Below are positions 1 to 8,130 of a stretch of 64,000 nucleotides of DNA, one piece after another. Made by a program: the position numbers and the translations under genes. This stretch comes from Salinispora mooreana (GTDB taxonomy: Bacteria; Actinomycetota; Actinomycetes; Mycobacteriales; Micromonosporaceae). The first letter of the stretch is position 1. Every line of letters begins with the position of its first letter. The DNA lies in the NCBI RefSeq assembly GCF_000379065.1, contig NZ_KB900614.1:2824492-2888491 (forward strand), given 5' to 3'. The notes under the pieces were generated by a model. That model was not told the DNA's origin, did not search any database, and saw only the letters and a program-made list of their open reading frames with translations.

Positions 1-144
1 CCACTGGTCGCCCGCGCGGCACACGCCGCCACCGCCGCCTACCAGCGCGCAATGACCAGCAAGCGCGAACGCCTCTACCAGCAGGAAAACCGACGCCTCC
101 GGCAGGAGAACGCGTGGCTCCGGAACGAAGTCCGGCACTGCTGA
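1..144 (+). CDS. 3' end of an unrecognised gene (partial)
   Basis: The frame is open from the first base of the window to a TGA at 142-144, giving 47 residues of a truncated C-terminus. The last 25 residues are charged and helical with regularly spaced leucines (RLYQQENRRLRQENAWLRNE), so they look like a short coiled coil or the tail of a DNA-binding protein. I do not recognise the family. It lies 12 bp upstream of another small gene in the same direction, and both sit on the 3' side of tRNA-His. That position is typical for genes of an integrated element, but nothing here proves it. Confidence 0.45.
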   Translation, partial: PLVARAAHAATAAYQRAMTSKRERLYQQENRRLRQENAWLRNEVRHC

Positions 145-156
145 GACGCCATCGAC

Positions 157-375
157 GTGATGGGCCACGACCTGGAGTCGCGGCGCCGGGAGTTCGTCCT
201 GGGTGAACTTTCCCGGACGGACGCCCGCAGGCGGACGGTGGTAGTCGATCGGCGCCTGCTGGAGGTCCACCTTCGCGAACAGCTCGCCGCCGAGGCCGAG
301 GAAACCGTCCGGGCCACCTACGCGGAGGGCTACGCCGACGGGATCATGCGCCGCAGGACCGACGGCCGAGGTTGA
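157..375 (+). CDS. small hypothetical protein, 72 aa
   Basis: A GTG-ATG double start at 157/160 opens a 72-residue charged protein with no signal peptide or membrane segment. Arg, Glu and Asp dominate; residues 25-55 could form one long amphipathic helix. It follows the preceding partial gene by 12 bp, so the two are probably co-transcribed. A strong hairpin at 402-431 ends the unit. No recognisable domain. It may belong to an integrated element next to tRNA-His. Confidence 0.4.
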   Translation: MMGHDLESRRREFVLGELSRTDARRRTVVVDRRLLEVHLREQLAAEAEETVRATYAEGYADGIMRRRTDGRG

Positions 376-401
376 GTTCCCCTATATTTCCCCTACAACG
401 A

Positions 402-431
402 CTCAGGCCCCCTCCGTGGAGGGGGCCTGAG
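402..431. terminator. bidirectional hairpin terminator
   Basis: A perfect 14-bp stem (402-415 with 418-431) with a 2-nt loop lies between the small gene ending at 375 and the 3' end of tRNA-His at 458. No clear T-run follows on either strand, as is common in high-GC actinobacteria. It can serve both converging transcripts. Confidence 0.75.
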
Positions 432-457
432 CTGCGGTGGAGTAGCTCCACCTTCCG

Positions 458-531
458 GGTGACTGATGGGAATTGAACCCACGACAACCGGGACCACAAC
501 CCGGTGCTCTGCCAACTGAGCTACAGCCACC
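458..531 (-). tRNA. tRNA-His (GTG anticodon)
   Basis: The complement folds as a cloverleaf: acceptor GTGGCTG with CAGTCAC, D arm GCTC/GAGC, anticodon stem CCGGG/CCCGG around loop TTGTGGT (anticodon GTG), and T arm GTGGG/CCCAT with TTCAATT. The extra 5' G at 531 faces C73 at 458, the G-1:C73 identity pair of histidine tRNAs. CCA is not encoded. Confidence 0.95.
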
Positions 532-617
532 ATCCGCCGCACCAGGGATCATCCTGACGGCGCGACCAATAATAGCCGCAACCCGCACCACCGCGTCCAG
601 CGGGTTCGACCCTGCGG

Positions 618-1214
618 CTACAGCTTTGCGGCGATCGCCTTGGCGCTCTCCACGTCCGGCCCCGGCAGCGGCACGAAGAGTGTCCGTCGGTAGTACTCGA
701 GCTCCCGGATGCTCTCGCGCACATCGGCCAACGCCCGGTGCGCCAGGCCCTTCTGCGGCTGACTGAAGTACACCCGGGGGTACCAGCGCCGGCAGAGCTC
801 CTTGATCGAGGAGACGTCGATCATGCGGTAGTGCAGGTGATTGTCCAGCCGGGGCATGTCCCGGGCGATGAAACCCCGGTCGGTGGCGATCGAGTTGCCG
901 CAGAGCGGGGCGGTACGGGGGTCCTTCACGTGGCTGGTGATGTAGTCGAGGACCATCTCCTCCGCCTCGGCGAGCCCGACCGTGGAGCGGCGGACCTCCT
1001 CGGTGAGCCCGGACTTGGCGTGCATCGTCGCCACGATCTCGGGCATCTTCCCCAGCGCCGCCTCGTCAGCGTGGATCACCACGTCGACGCCCTCACCGAG
1101 CACGTTGAGATCGGGGTCGGTGACGAGCGCAGCGACTTCGATCAGCTTGTCGCCGCCGAGGTCCAGGCCGGTCATTTCACAGTCGATCCAGACGAGTAGA
1201 TCTGCCACCGGCAC
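618..1214 (-). CDS. orn: oligoribonuclease
   Basis: This DEDDh 3'-5' exoribonuclease of 198 aa degrades 2-5 nt RNA fragments, including pGpG, to mononucleotides in the cytoplasm. The catalytic set is visible: D11 and E13 in DCEMTGL, D112 in ATDRGF, and H159/D164 in AHRALAD. Length is normal for the family, and the start reads [16 protein letters not shown] like actinobacterial homologues. It is transcribed divergently from the GT87 gene across 68 bp. tRNA-His lies 87 bp downstream on the same strand. Confidence 0.97.
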   Translation of the reverse strand: MPVADLLVWIDCEMTGLDLGGDKLIEVAALVTDPDLNVLGEGVDVVIHADEAALGKMPEIVATMHAKSGLTEEVRRSTVGLAEAEEMVLDYITSHVKDPRTAPLCGNSIATDRGFIARDMPRLDNHLHYRMIDVSSIKELCRRWYPRVYFSQPQKGLAHRALADVRESIRELEYYRRTLFVPLPGPDVESAKAIAAKL

Positions 1215-1282
1215 AGCCTACGCGCAGCCCAGCGACCCGCGCGCCGCGCATCTGGCGGCACCGCGACCGTTAGGGTTCTCTA

Positions 1283-2542
1283 GTGCCAGCCGAACCCGTC
1301 TCCCCTCCCGTCGTCGTCGAGGACGACACCAGCGGGCGGACGGCGCGTCGGATCATCACGGTTCTGGCTATCGCCGCCGTGCTGCCCGCACTCTACCTAA
1401 ATGGGCGTAAGCACGACTTCTTCGACCTGAAGATCTACATGTCGGCGATGAACTGGTGGGCCACGGGCGAACCGCTCTACGACTACGTCCAGCCGGATCC
1501 GGTGCAGGGCGAGCTGTACTTCACCTACCCACCGCTCGGCGCGCTGCTGCTGTCGCCCTTCGCGCTGCTCCGGTTGGGCACCACCGTGACGATCTTCACG
1601 GTGCTGACCGTGCTGGCGGTGATGGTGACCACCCGGTGGCTGGTTGACCCGGTGATCGCCCGGCACCACCTGCCGCGCCTCTTCACCCTCACCGTGGCGG
1701 TGCTGCTCGTACTCGCTGTGGAGAGCACCCGGGAGACCATCACCTTCGGGCAGATCAACATGCTGTTGGTGGTGTTGATCCTGGCGGACCTGCTGTTCGC
1801 CGTGCCGCGGAACGGACGTTGGGCCGGGGTGGGGGTGGGGCTGGCGACGGCACTCAAGCTGTACCCGGGCATCTTCATCGTCTATCTGCTGGCCGCCCGG
1901 CAGTGGCGGGCGGCAGCGGTGGCGAGCGCGACGGCGGCGGGAGCGACGCTGCTCGCCGCGGCTGTCCTGCCGCTGGAGTCGTGGCGCTACTGGACGCACG
2001 AGCTGTGGGCAACCGACCGGGTCGGCCGCACCGACTACACCGGCAACCAGTCGCTGCTCGGTCTGATCCACCGCCTCACCGTGCCCCAGGAGCCGGACCG
2101 ACTCCTGTGGCTCGCGCTGGTCGCGGTGGTCGCCGGGTACGGGCTGTGGCGGGCGGCCCGGGCGGCCCGCGCCGGCGACGCGCTGACCGGCCTCACTCTC
2201 ACCGGCCTGGTTGGTGCGCTGATCAGCCCGATTACCTGGCCCCATCACATCTACTGGTTCGTGCCGGCCGTCGTGGTGCTGGTGGACGCGGCGCTCGGCG
2301 CGAGGCCGGGCAGTACGCGCCGCCGGCTGTGGCTGCTCGCCGTCGGCGTCACCATGATCATCGTGTACGGGGTGGTGACGTTCCAGAATTGGGATACCGC
2401 CCCGGTGCCCACCGACACGCTCGCCGACTTCGTGGATCGCAACGTGTATGTGCTGCTGGGGCTGGTGCTGCTGGCAACTCTACCGATCCGCAGCAGACCG
2501 ATTCAATCGGACACTCTTCACGAGATACCCACAGCGCGCTAA
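1283..2542 (+). CDS. GT87 (DUF2029) polyprenol-phosphate-dependent mannosyltransferase-like membrane protein
   Basis: This 419-aa GT-C fold protein has a short cytoplasmic N-terminus and about ten hydrophobic segments. Residues 45-90 carry the family pattern FDLKIYMSAMNWW...LYDY...YFTYPPLGALLLSP; the acidic FDLKIY stretch is in the position of the catalytic loop. Related proteins (PimE, and other mycobacterial DUF2029 enzymes) transfer mannose from polyprenyl-phosphate-mannose to lipoglycans outside the membrane. The acceptor here is unknown. GTG is used as start. It is a single-gene unit ending at a strong hairpin. Confidence 0.8.
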   Translation: MPAEPVSPPVVVEDDTSGRTARRIITVLAIAAVLPALYLNGRKHDFFDLKIYMSAMNWWATGEPLYDYVQPDPVQGELYFTYPPLGALLLSPFALLRLGTTVTIFTVLTVLAVMVTTRWLVDPVIARHHLPRLFTLTVAVLLVLAVESTRETITFGQINMLLVVLILADLLFAVPRNGRWAGVGVGLATALKLYPGIFIVYLLAARQWRAAAVASATAAGATLLAAAVLPLESWRYWTHELWATDRVGRTDYTGNQSLLGLIHRLTVPQEPDRLLWLALVAVVAGYGLWRAARAARAGDALTGLTLTGLVGALISPITWPHHIYWFVPAVVVLVDAALGARPGSTRRRLWLLAVGVTMIIVYGVVTFQNWDTAPVPTDTLADFVDRNVYVLLGLVLLATLPIRSRPIQSDTLHEIPTAR

Positions 2543-2594
2543 TCTGACGTCAGGGAACGTAAATGACGTTTCGGTAGCACCGATCCCCCGGTGC

Positions 2595-2633
2595 GGGACG
2601 GCCCTCCGTGTCGGCAGCACGGAGGGCCGTCCC
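2595..2633. terminator. bidirectional hairpin terminator
   Basis: A perfect 16-bp stem (2595-2610 with 2618-2633) and 7-nt loop lies between the convergent GT87 gene (ends 2542) and the membrane protein gene (ends 2665). Confidence 0.85.
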
Positions 2634-2664
2634 TCGTGCTCCCCGCTACCGCGGCTCCGAGCCG

Positions 2665-3321
2665 CTACCGCGCCGAGTCCGATGGAGCAGACGGCCGCAG
2701 CCGCCGCGCCGGCAGCCGGCCGGAATCAGCCGGCGGGTCGGCCTCCGTCGCCACCGACGACGTCTTCGTGGTGCCGGCGGGCTCGTTGAGCGGCCAGGCC
2801 GGGCTGGCCTCCGCGACTCGTCGGCGCCCTGCCGAGCCGGCCTCCGCGACTCGTCGGCGTCCCACCGGGCCGACCGTGCGCTCCCCGGCGGGACGGGGCA
2901 TCGGGCGGGTTCGCTCACCGAAGACGCCGACCGCCACGAGTTGCCGGGCCGACGCGTCGAGCCGGCTGCCGTCTCGTGCGCCGACCGACTGCTCCCCCGC
3001 TCGGGCGGTGGGTGCACCGAGCCCACTGAGCGAGGTCACCCCCAGCCGGCCGGCGAGGAGCGGCACCTGATCCGGCTCGACCACGAAGACCACCTCCCGG
3101 GGGCGAACCGGTCGCAGCAACAGCGCCAGGGCCCCCGACACCAGCAGCATCCCGCCGACCAGGAGGGCGACGGTGACCGGCGCGACCCAGCCCTCCCGCA
3201 GCTCGGCGCGGAGGTCCAGGGTCAGGTCAGCGCCGAGCGCGGCCCCACCGAGCAGCACCGGAATCCCGGTGACCAACAACAACACCCCGGCGATCACCCG
3301 CACGAAGCGCACCGACTTCAC
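2665..3321 (-). CDS. hypothetical membrane protein with a repeated Arg-rich tail
   Basis: This is a 218-aa protein with two hydrophobic helices near residues 7-30 and 45-67, then a cytoplasmic tail of about 150 residues rich in Ala, Arg, Pro and Gly. The tail holds an 11-residue duplication (GRRRVAEAGSA / GRRRVAEASPA) encoded by a 33-bp tandem repeat at 2806-2859. The family is not recognised; the N-terminal part resembles small actinobacterial DUF-type membrane proteins. GTG start with GGAGAG just upstream. It lies 93 bp downstream of ycnI on the same strand, so it may be read from the copper operon. Confidence 0.65.
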   Translation of the reverse strand: MKSVRFVRVIAGVLLLVTGIPVLLGGAALGADLTLDLRAELREGWVAPVTVALLVGGMLLVSGALALLLRPVRPREVVFVVEPDQVPLLAGRLGVTSLSGLGAPTARAGEQSVGARDGSRLDASARQLVAVGVFGERTRPMPRPAGERTVGPVGRRRVAEAGSAGRRRVAEASPAWPLNEPAGTTKTSSVATEADPPADSGRLPARRLRPSAPSDSAR

Positions 3322-3414
3322 CCCTCTCCGTAGTCGAGCACCCGGACGACCTTACCGACCCGAAGCGCCCAAACAGGGGATATCCACGGCCATCGCCGGG
3401 AAAGGCGCTGCGGG

Positions 3415-4149
3415 TCAGGCCTTCGGCGCGGGCTCACGCCGGGAGCGGGTGAAGGCCAGCCCACCCAGCACCAGGCCGCCCAGGCCGGCGACCAGGCCGG
3501 CGACGCCGAGACCGACGGCCAGCCCGTCCCCCGCCGCCGCGTCATCCGCCGGCTCATCCGCCGCGGCCGGTGTGCTGTCCTGGGCTGCCGAATCGGCGTC
3601 CTCGGTGCCGGCCAGCTCCAGCACCGGGGCCGGTGCCGCCGGCTCCACGCCGTCGGTGGTCGGCTCGTCGATCCACCGCACGATCGCGCCGTCCGAGTAG
3701 GTCTGCAACGCCTTGAAGATCATCGTGTCGACCGTGGGTAGCGGCCCCACCGAGACCGGGAACTCCTGGAACGTGCCCGGCCCGATAGCGGCCTCGGGCT
3801 GCGCCGTCCAGGTGATCTTCGCTACCGCCTCGGTGATCTGGCTGCCGTGTACCTCCACCGGCTGGTCGAGCGTGCGCTTCTCCACCTCCGCCGTCCAGCC
3901 CGGGACCAGCATCGTCGAGACCGACCCGAGCGGAGCGTTCTCCGGCAGGAAGATCTCCACCTTGGTGGTGGACTCGGTGTCACTCTCGTTCGGCACCCGG
4001 AAGGCGAAGCGGCCGTACCCGCCCTGGGTTGCCTCCTTCGGGTCGACCGTGATGTGCGCCGCGGCGGGCCCGGCGGAGCCGAACACGGCAGCGGCGACCG
4101 CGCCGAGCGCGAGGAGGGCAGTGGTGAAGCTGCGCCGGTGACGGATCAT
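3415..4149 (-). CDS. ycnI: YcnI-family (DUF1775) copper-binding membrane-anchored protein
   Basis: The 244-aa protein has a signal peptide (residues 1-31) cleaved after AAA to leave an N-terminal His in HITVDPKEA. YcnI proteins use this His and a conserved Trp in a monohistidine brace for Cu(II); Trp is present in ITWTAQPEA. After the DUF1775 domain (about 32-165) come an acidic Ala/Asp linker, a C-terminal transmembrane helix (about 212-232) and a basic tail, so it faces outside as a membrane-tethered copper chaperone. I chose ATG 4149 because AGGAAAGGG lies 10 nt upstream; a TTG at 4152 is less likely. It follows copCD by 16 bp. Confidence 0.88.
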   Translation of the reverse strand: MIRHRRSFTTALLALGAVAAAVFGSAGPAAAHITVDPKEATQGGYGRFAFRVPNESDTESTTKVEIFLPENAPLGSVSTMLVPGWTAEVEKRTLDQPVEVHGSQITEAVAKITWTAQPEAAIGPGTFQEFPVSVGPLPTVDTMIFKALQTYSDGAIVRWIDEPTTDGVEPAAPAPVLELAGTEDADSAAQDSTPAAADEPADDAAAGDGLAVGLGVAGLVAGLGGLVLGGLAFTRSRREPAPKA

Positions 4150-4165
4150 CAAGTGGAACCCTTTC

Positions 4166-5836
4166 CTATTGGACGGCCACGGTGGTCGCCACCGTGGCCT
4201 GGTCGATCTCAGACGTGCGGACGGTCACCCGTAGCTGCCAATCCCCGGCCGCGGGCAGGTTGATCTCGCCGGTCGCGTGGTTGTCGGTCAGTGGCAGCAA
4301 CGGCACCTCGATCGGTTCGATTCCCGCCGCCGGCAGCTCGATGGTGGCCCGCCATTCCGCCACCGGCTGGGGTCGGTTGTCCGGGGTGTAGGCGTAGAAG
4401 TGGACCGAGTTGTTGCCGCGCTTGGCCGGGTCCACCTCGACCTGCAACGAGTACAACGAACTGGTCAGGGTCGTCGAGAAGTAGCCGCTGCTGGACTGGG
4501 CGGTGTCGGCGACCGCGGTCCGTGCCGGCGTGGTCTGGACCAGCGCCGCCGCCAGCCCGAGCAGCACGGCGGTGATCGCCAGCTCGACCATGATCGCCCG
4601 CCGCACCGGCGCGGGCCGCTCGGCCGCCCTCCGCCGACGCACCAGGGTCCGGGAGTACGCGGCCACCGCGACCACCAGAGCGAAGAGCCCGATCTTGCCA
4701 AGCAGCAGCCGACCGTACAGGGTGTCGACGAGGGCCGCGAAGGAGGCGGCCTCGATCAGCGCCTGCACGACCCCGGCGACGAGCAACGCGGAGACGGAGA
4801 GCGCCGCCCAACGGGACCAGATCGGCAGGATGGCGGTCAGCTCCCCCTCGTCGGCCTGGCGCAGCAGGAAGCCGACGAGCATCACCAGACCGCCGAGCCA
4901 GACCGCCATGCCGCCCAGGTGCACCGCGTCAAGCGCGACCGATACCACCGGGGCCGGGGAGACCGCCGGATGCCCGGAGAGGGGCCAGGTCAACAGGGCC
5001 GCACCGCCGAGGACACCCAGGATCACCAGGTCGGTCCGGCCGACCGGGCCGGCCAGCACCGGTCGGAGCACGAACGCCGCCGCCGCGAGGAGGCCGAGTC
5101 GGACCAGATGCGCGGCGCCGAAGGCGCTACCCAGCACCGTGCTCAGGCCCGCACCCGTGACATCGAAGACGCCGCCACCGTTGGTGTAGGGGACCTGGAG
5201 CCAGCCCGTCGCCAGGGTGGCGAACGCCAGCAGGCCCAGGCCGGTCCACGCCAACCGGGCGGGGCCGCGACGGGACAGCCGGCGGGGCCAGAGCAGGGCG
5301 AGAACCAGCACCGGGCCGACCAGGAGCAGCAAGCCGACGTAGCCGAGATACTTGCCGACCTTGATTCCGGCGCTCACCACCGGGTCGGCGCGGCTGTCGC
5401 TGCCGGTATCGACCGGGGGTGTTGACGGGGCACCGACGGAGTAGGTGAACGCGCCGGAGACCGGATGACTGTCGGCCGAGATCACCCGAAAGCTGACCAG
5501 GTAGGTACCGCGACCGGAGTTCGGGTCGACCGGTATCGCGACGACGGTACCGTCGAAGCTGGGCTCGCCCCGATCAGCCCGCGACCCGTCCGGCGCGATG
5601 ACCCGGGTCTTGCCCGGCACCTTGCGGACCGACTCACTGAAGGTGAGGACCACCTCGGTGGGCGCGTCCGGCACCACCGCCGACGAGGCCGGGCTGCTAC
5701 TCACCAGCACCGCGTGGGCGCTGGCCGGGCCAGCCGGGGCGACCAGTAGGGCAACGAGGGCGATCAGGAGACCACCGGCCGCGGTGAGCCGGGCGGTCCA
5801 GCGGCGGAGGACGACACTCATACCCGTCATGCTCAC
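4166..5836 (-). CDS. CopC-CopD fusion, copper resistance/import protein
   Basis: Signal peptide, then a CopC-like domain whose mature end starts HAVLVSSSPASSAVV (N-terminal His is the copper ligand of CopC) with a second ligand pattern DSHPVSGAFTYSV. A linker follows, then about nine membrane helices of CopD, then a periplasmic C-terminal domain of about 120 residues. Bacillus YcnJ has the same layout and imports copper. The gene could extend further upstream, but GTG 5836 has AGGGAG 8 nt ahead; ATG 5830 and 5821 are alternatives. It heads the copCD-ycnI operon and is divergent from the MauE-like gene. Confidence 0.88.
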   Translation of the reverse strand: MSMTGMSVVLRRWTARLTAAGGLLIALVALLVAPAGPASAHAVLVSSSPASSAVVPDAPTEVVLTFSESVRKVPGKTRVIAPDGSRADRGEPSFDGTVVAIPVDPNSGRGTYLVSFRVISADSHPVSGAFTYSVGAPSTPPVDTGSDSRADPVVSAGIKVGKYLGYVGLLLLVGPVLVLALLWPRRLSRRGPARLAWTGLGLLAFATLATGWLQVPYTNGGGVFDVTGAGLSTVLGSAFGAAHLVRLGLLAAAAFVLRPVLAGPVGRTDLVILGVLGGAALLTWPLSGHPAVSPAPVVSVALDAVHLGGMAVWLGGLVMLVGFLLRQADEGELTAILPIWSRWAALSVSALLVAGVVQALIEAASFAALVDTLYGRLLLGKIGLFALVVAVAAYSRTLVRRRRAAERPAPVRRAIMVELAITAVLLGLAAALVQTTPARTAVADTAQSSSGYFSTTLTSSLYSLQVEVDPAKRGNNSVHFYAYTPDNRPQPVAEWRATIELPAAGIEPIEVPLLPLTDNHATGEINLPAAGDWQLRVTVRTSEIDQATVATTVAVQ

Positions 5837-6117
5837 CCAGAACGCTCCCTGATGCCCAACCGGACCTGGGTCGGCGGGTGACCCGCGACCGGGCCGTTCC
5901 ACCCCGTACCGAGTGGGTAGTCGGTCCGCGCCCGGAAAAAGTTCCCGACGTGGCAAACCCCATCTGGGGACAAAGGTCCCTACCGTCACCGCTCGCTCCG
6001 CGTAGCCTGGACTGTCATGATCCTGGGCCCCGCGCGACACCGCATCCGCTGGTCCCGCCGTTGGCGTGGCGTGGATCGGTGGAGCCCGGGAACGGGCCGG
6101 GGGCGAGGAGCGACCAC
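5837..6117. other. 281-bp divergent promoter region of copCD and mauE-like genes
   Basis: No gene is visible. The region must hold promoters for both directions. It contains a DosR-like dyad (5964-5983) and, to its left, a weak ACCC/GGGT spaced dyad around 5900-5920. No convincing CsoR box was found. Confidence 0.5.
5964..5983. promoter_or_regulatory. DosR/DevR-like palindrome
   Basis: The sequence holds GGGAC (5967-5971), a 4-nt spacer AAAG, then GTCCC (5976-5980). This is the same architecture as the mycobacterial DosR box, GGGAC-N4-GTCCC. It is about 130 bp from the starts of both divergent genes. Regulator identity is inference from the motif alone. Confidence 0.4.
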
Positions 6118-6642
6118 ATGAGCGTGACCACATCGCACAGCCGCTTTCCCCGCTGGCGGGTCGTCCGCCCCTGGATCGGCCTCGCCGTCCGATTCGGCCT
6201 GGCCGCGGTCTGGCTCCTCGCCGGCGCCTCCAAGGTTGGGGACCTCGCCGCCTCCGGCCGAGCGGTACACGCGTACCAGATCTTCCCGTACGACGTGTCG
6301 GTCGTGGTCGGTGCCGTGCTGCCCTTCCTCGAACTGGCCCTCGGCGTACTCGTGCTGCTCGGGTTGGCGACCCGGCTGACTGCCGGAGTGTCCGTGGCGT
6401 TGCTGCTGGTCTTCATTGCCGGCATCGTCTCGGCCTGGACGCGCGGGTTGAGCATCGACTGCGGCTGTTTCGGCATCGGCGGCGAGCTGGCCGCGGGGGA
6501 GACCCCAAGCTACCTCCCGGAGATCCTCCGGGACCTGGGATTCCTGGCATTGGCCGGGTTCCTGTTGATCTGGCCCCGCACCCCGTTCTCGGTGGACGGC
6601 TGGTTGCTGGGCGAACGCGCAGTGGAGGACGAGGATGAGTAG
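6118..6642 (+). CDS. MauE/DoxX-family membrane protein
   Basis: This 174-aa protein has four transmembrane helices (about 20-40, 60-82, 88-108, 137-155). A Cys pair sits in the loop SIDCGCFGIGG, the motif seen in MauE-type proteins that are thought to carry reducing or oxidising equivalents across the membrane to periplasmic thioredoxin-fold partners. ATG 6118 is preceded by GAGGAG; the frame is open further upstream but without a better start. Its last codons overlap the next gene (a DsbA-like protein) by 8 bp, which supports a functional pair. Confidence 0.85.
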   Translation: MSVTTSHSRFPRWRVVRPWIGLAVRFGLAAVWLLAGASKVGDLAASGRAVHAYQIFPYDVSVVVGAVLPFLELALGVLVLLGLATRLTAGVSVALLLVFIAGIVSAWTRGLSIDCGCFGIGGELAAGETPSYLPEILRDLGFLALAGFLLIWPRTPFSVDGWLLGERAVEDEDE

Positions 6643-7348
6643 TCGGAAGGGCCGCAAGGAGGCCGCCCGGGTGGTCCGGGAGCAGCTGGCCCAGGAGCGG
6701 CGGCGCAAGCGGACGCTGTGGGTGTCGGTGACCGCCGTCTTCGTGCTGGTGATCGCCGGCTTCGTCGGCTGGGCCGTCTACTCCGAGCAGCGCGCCGGCG
6801 AGTTCACCCCGCCACCGGGCGCCAACGACGCCGGCACCGGCATCGTGTACGGCTCCGGGCCGGTCACCATCGACCTGTACGAGGACTACCTCTGCCCGGC
6901 CTGCAAGCAGTTCCAGGAGATCAGCGGCGAGACCGTTGACCAGCTCGCGGACGAGGGCAAGGCGCAGGTGGTCTTCCACCCGGTGGCGATCCTGGACAGT
7001 CGCTCCACCACCCAGTACTCGACCCGCTCCTCCGCCGCCGCGGGCTGCGCCTCGGCCGGCGGGAAGTTCCGCGAGTTCAGCGAGGCGCTCTTTGCGCAGC
7101 AGCCGGCCGAGGACGGCGCCCAGCTCAACAACGACGAGCTGATCGACCTCGGCGTCGGGGTCGGCCTGGATCAGGACAGCTTCGGCTCCTGTGTCAAGGA
7201 CGGCACCTATCTGTCCTGGACCAAGCACGTGACCGAGGAGTCCAGCCGGGCGAACGTCTCCGGTACGCCGACGGTCCTGGTCAACGGGGAGCCGGTAGCC
7301 GATTGGACGCCGGAGAGCATCCGGGCCGCGGTGGAGGCCGCCAGCTGA
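6635..7348 (+). CDS. membrane-anchored DsbA-like thiol-disulfide oxidoreductase
   Basis: The 237-aa protein has a basic cytoplasmic N-terminus, one transmembrane helix (about 29-49) and an extracytoplasmic DsbA/thioredoxin_4 domain. The active-site CPAC occurs in YEDYLCPACKQFQE, and the cis-proline loop is VSGTPTVLVNG. A second Cys pair (AAAGCAS... and FGSCVKD) lies in the inserted helical part and may form a structural disulfide. It is translationally coupled to the MauE-like gene, its likely redox partner in oxidative folding of secreted proteins. Confidence 0.9.
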   Translation: MSSRKGRKEAARVVREQLAQERRRKRTLWVSVTAVFVLVIAGFVGWAVYSEQRAGEFTPPPGANDAGTGIVYGSGPVTIDLYEDYLCPACKQFQEISGETVDQLADEGKAQVVFHPVAILDSRSTTQYSTRSSAAAGCASAGGKFREFSEALFAQQPAEDGAQLNNDELIDLGVGVGLDQDSFGSCVKDGTYLSWTKHVTEESSRANVSGTPTVLVNGEPVADWTPESIRAAVEAAS

Positions 7349-7360
7349 TCCGTACCCGGA

Positions 7361-8113
7361 TCAGTGGGGCGTCGGACGGGGCGTGAATCCGTAGGGCAGC
7401 TCGAGGCGGTGCCGGGCGAGCAGCGCCTCGTCTGCCAGGATCTCCCCGGTGGGGCCGTCGGCGACGAGCCGGCCGGCGTCCAGGATGACCGAGCGTTCGC
7501 AGAGCTCCAGCGCGTACGGCAGATCGTGGGTGACCATCAGCAGGGTCACCGGCAGGGCCCGCAGGATCTCGGCCAGTTCGCGCCGGGCGGCCGGGTCGAG
7601 GTTGGACGACGGCTCGTCCAGCACCAGGATCTCCGGGTGCATGGCGAGCACCGTCGCCACCGCGACCCGGCGACGCTGCCCGAACGACAGGTGGTGCGGG
7701 GCGCGGTCCCGGTGCTCGCTCATCCCGACCGCGGCAAGCGCCTCGTCCACCCGGGTCGTCAGCTCGGCGCCGCGCAGCCCCAGGTTGGCCGGGCCGAACG
7801 CCACGTCCTCGGCGACGGTGGGCAGGAAGAGCTGGTCGTCCGGGTCCTGAAAGACGATGCCCACCCGCCGGCGCACCTCGGCCAGGGTCGACCGGTCCGG
7901 GCGGACGGTCAGCCCGCCGACGGTCACACTCCCGGCGGTGGGGGTGAGAATGCCGTTGAGGTGCAGCACCAGGGTGGTCTTCCCAGCACCGTTCGGCCCG
8001 AGCAGCGCCACCCGGTCGCCGCGGGGCACGGTCAGCTCCACGCCGCGCAGCGCCGCATGCCCGTCCGGGTAGGCGTAGTGCACATCGCGCACGTCGAGGC
8101 TCGGGGGCGTCAT
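7361..8113 (-). CDS. cbiO: cobalt/nickel ECF transporter ATPase CbiO
   Basis: This ABC ATPase of about 250 aa powers the cbiMNQO energy-coupling factor importer. It shows Walker A GPNGAGKTT, a Q-loop FQDPDDQLF, signature LSFGQRRRVA, Walker B ILVLDEPSS and switch His VTHDL. Two starts are possible. ATG 8113 has GGAGG 10 nt upstream. ATG 8134 overlaps the cbiQ stop as ATGA and would add seven residues. I chose 8113 because homology begins right there. It is the last gene of the operon and converges with the DsbA-like gene 12 bp away. Confidence 0.93.
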   Translation of the reverse strand: MTPPSLDVRDVHYAYPDGHAALRGVELTVPRGDRVALLGPNGAGKTTLVLHLNGILTPTAGSVTVGGLTVRPDRSTLAEVRRRVGIVFQDPDDQLFLPTVAEDVAFGPANLGLRGAELTTRVDEALAAVGMSEHRDRAPHHLSFGQRRRVAVATVLAMHPEILVLDEPSSNLDPAARRELAEILRALPVTLLMVTHDLPYALELCERSVILDAGRLVADGPTGEILADEALLARHRLELPYGFTPRPTPH

Positions 8114-8130
8114 CGGCTGCACGCCTCCGA

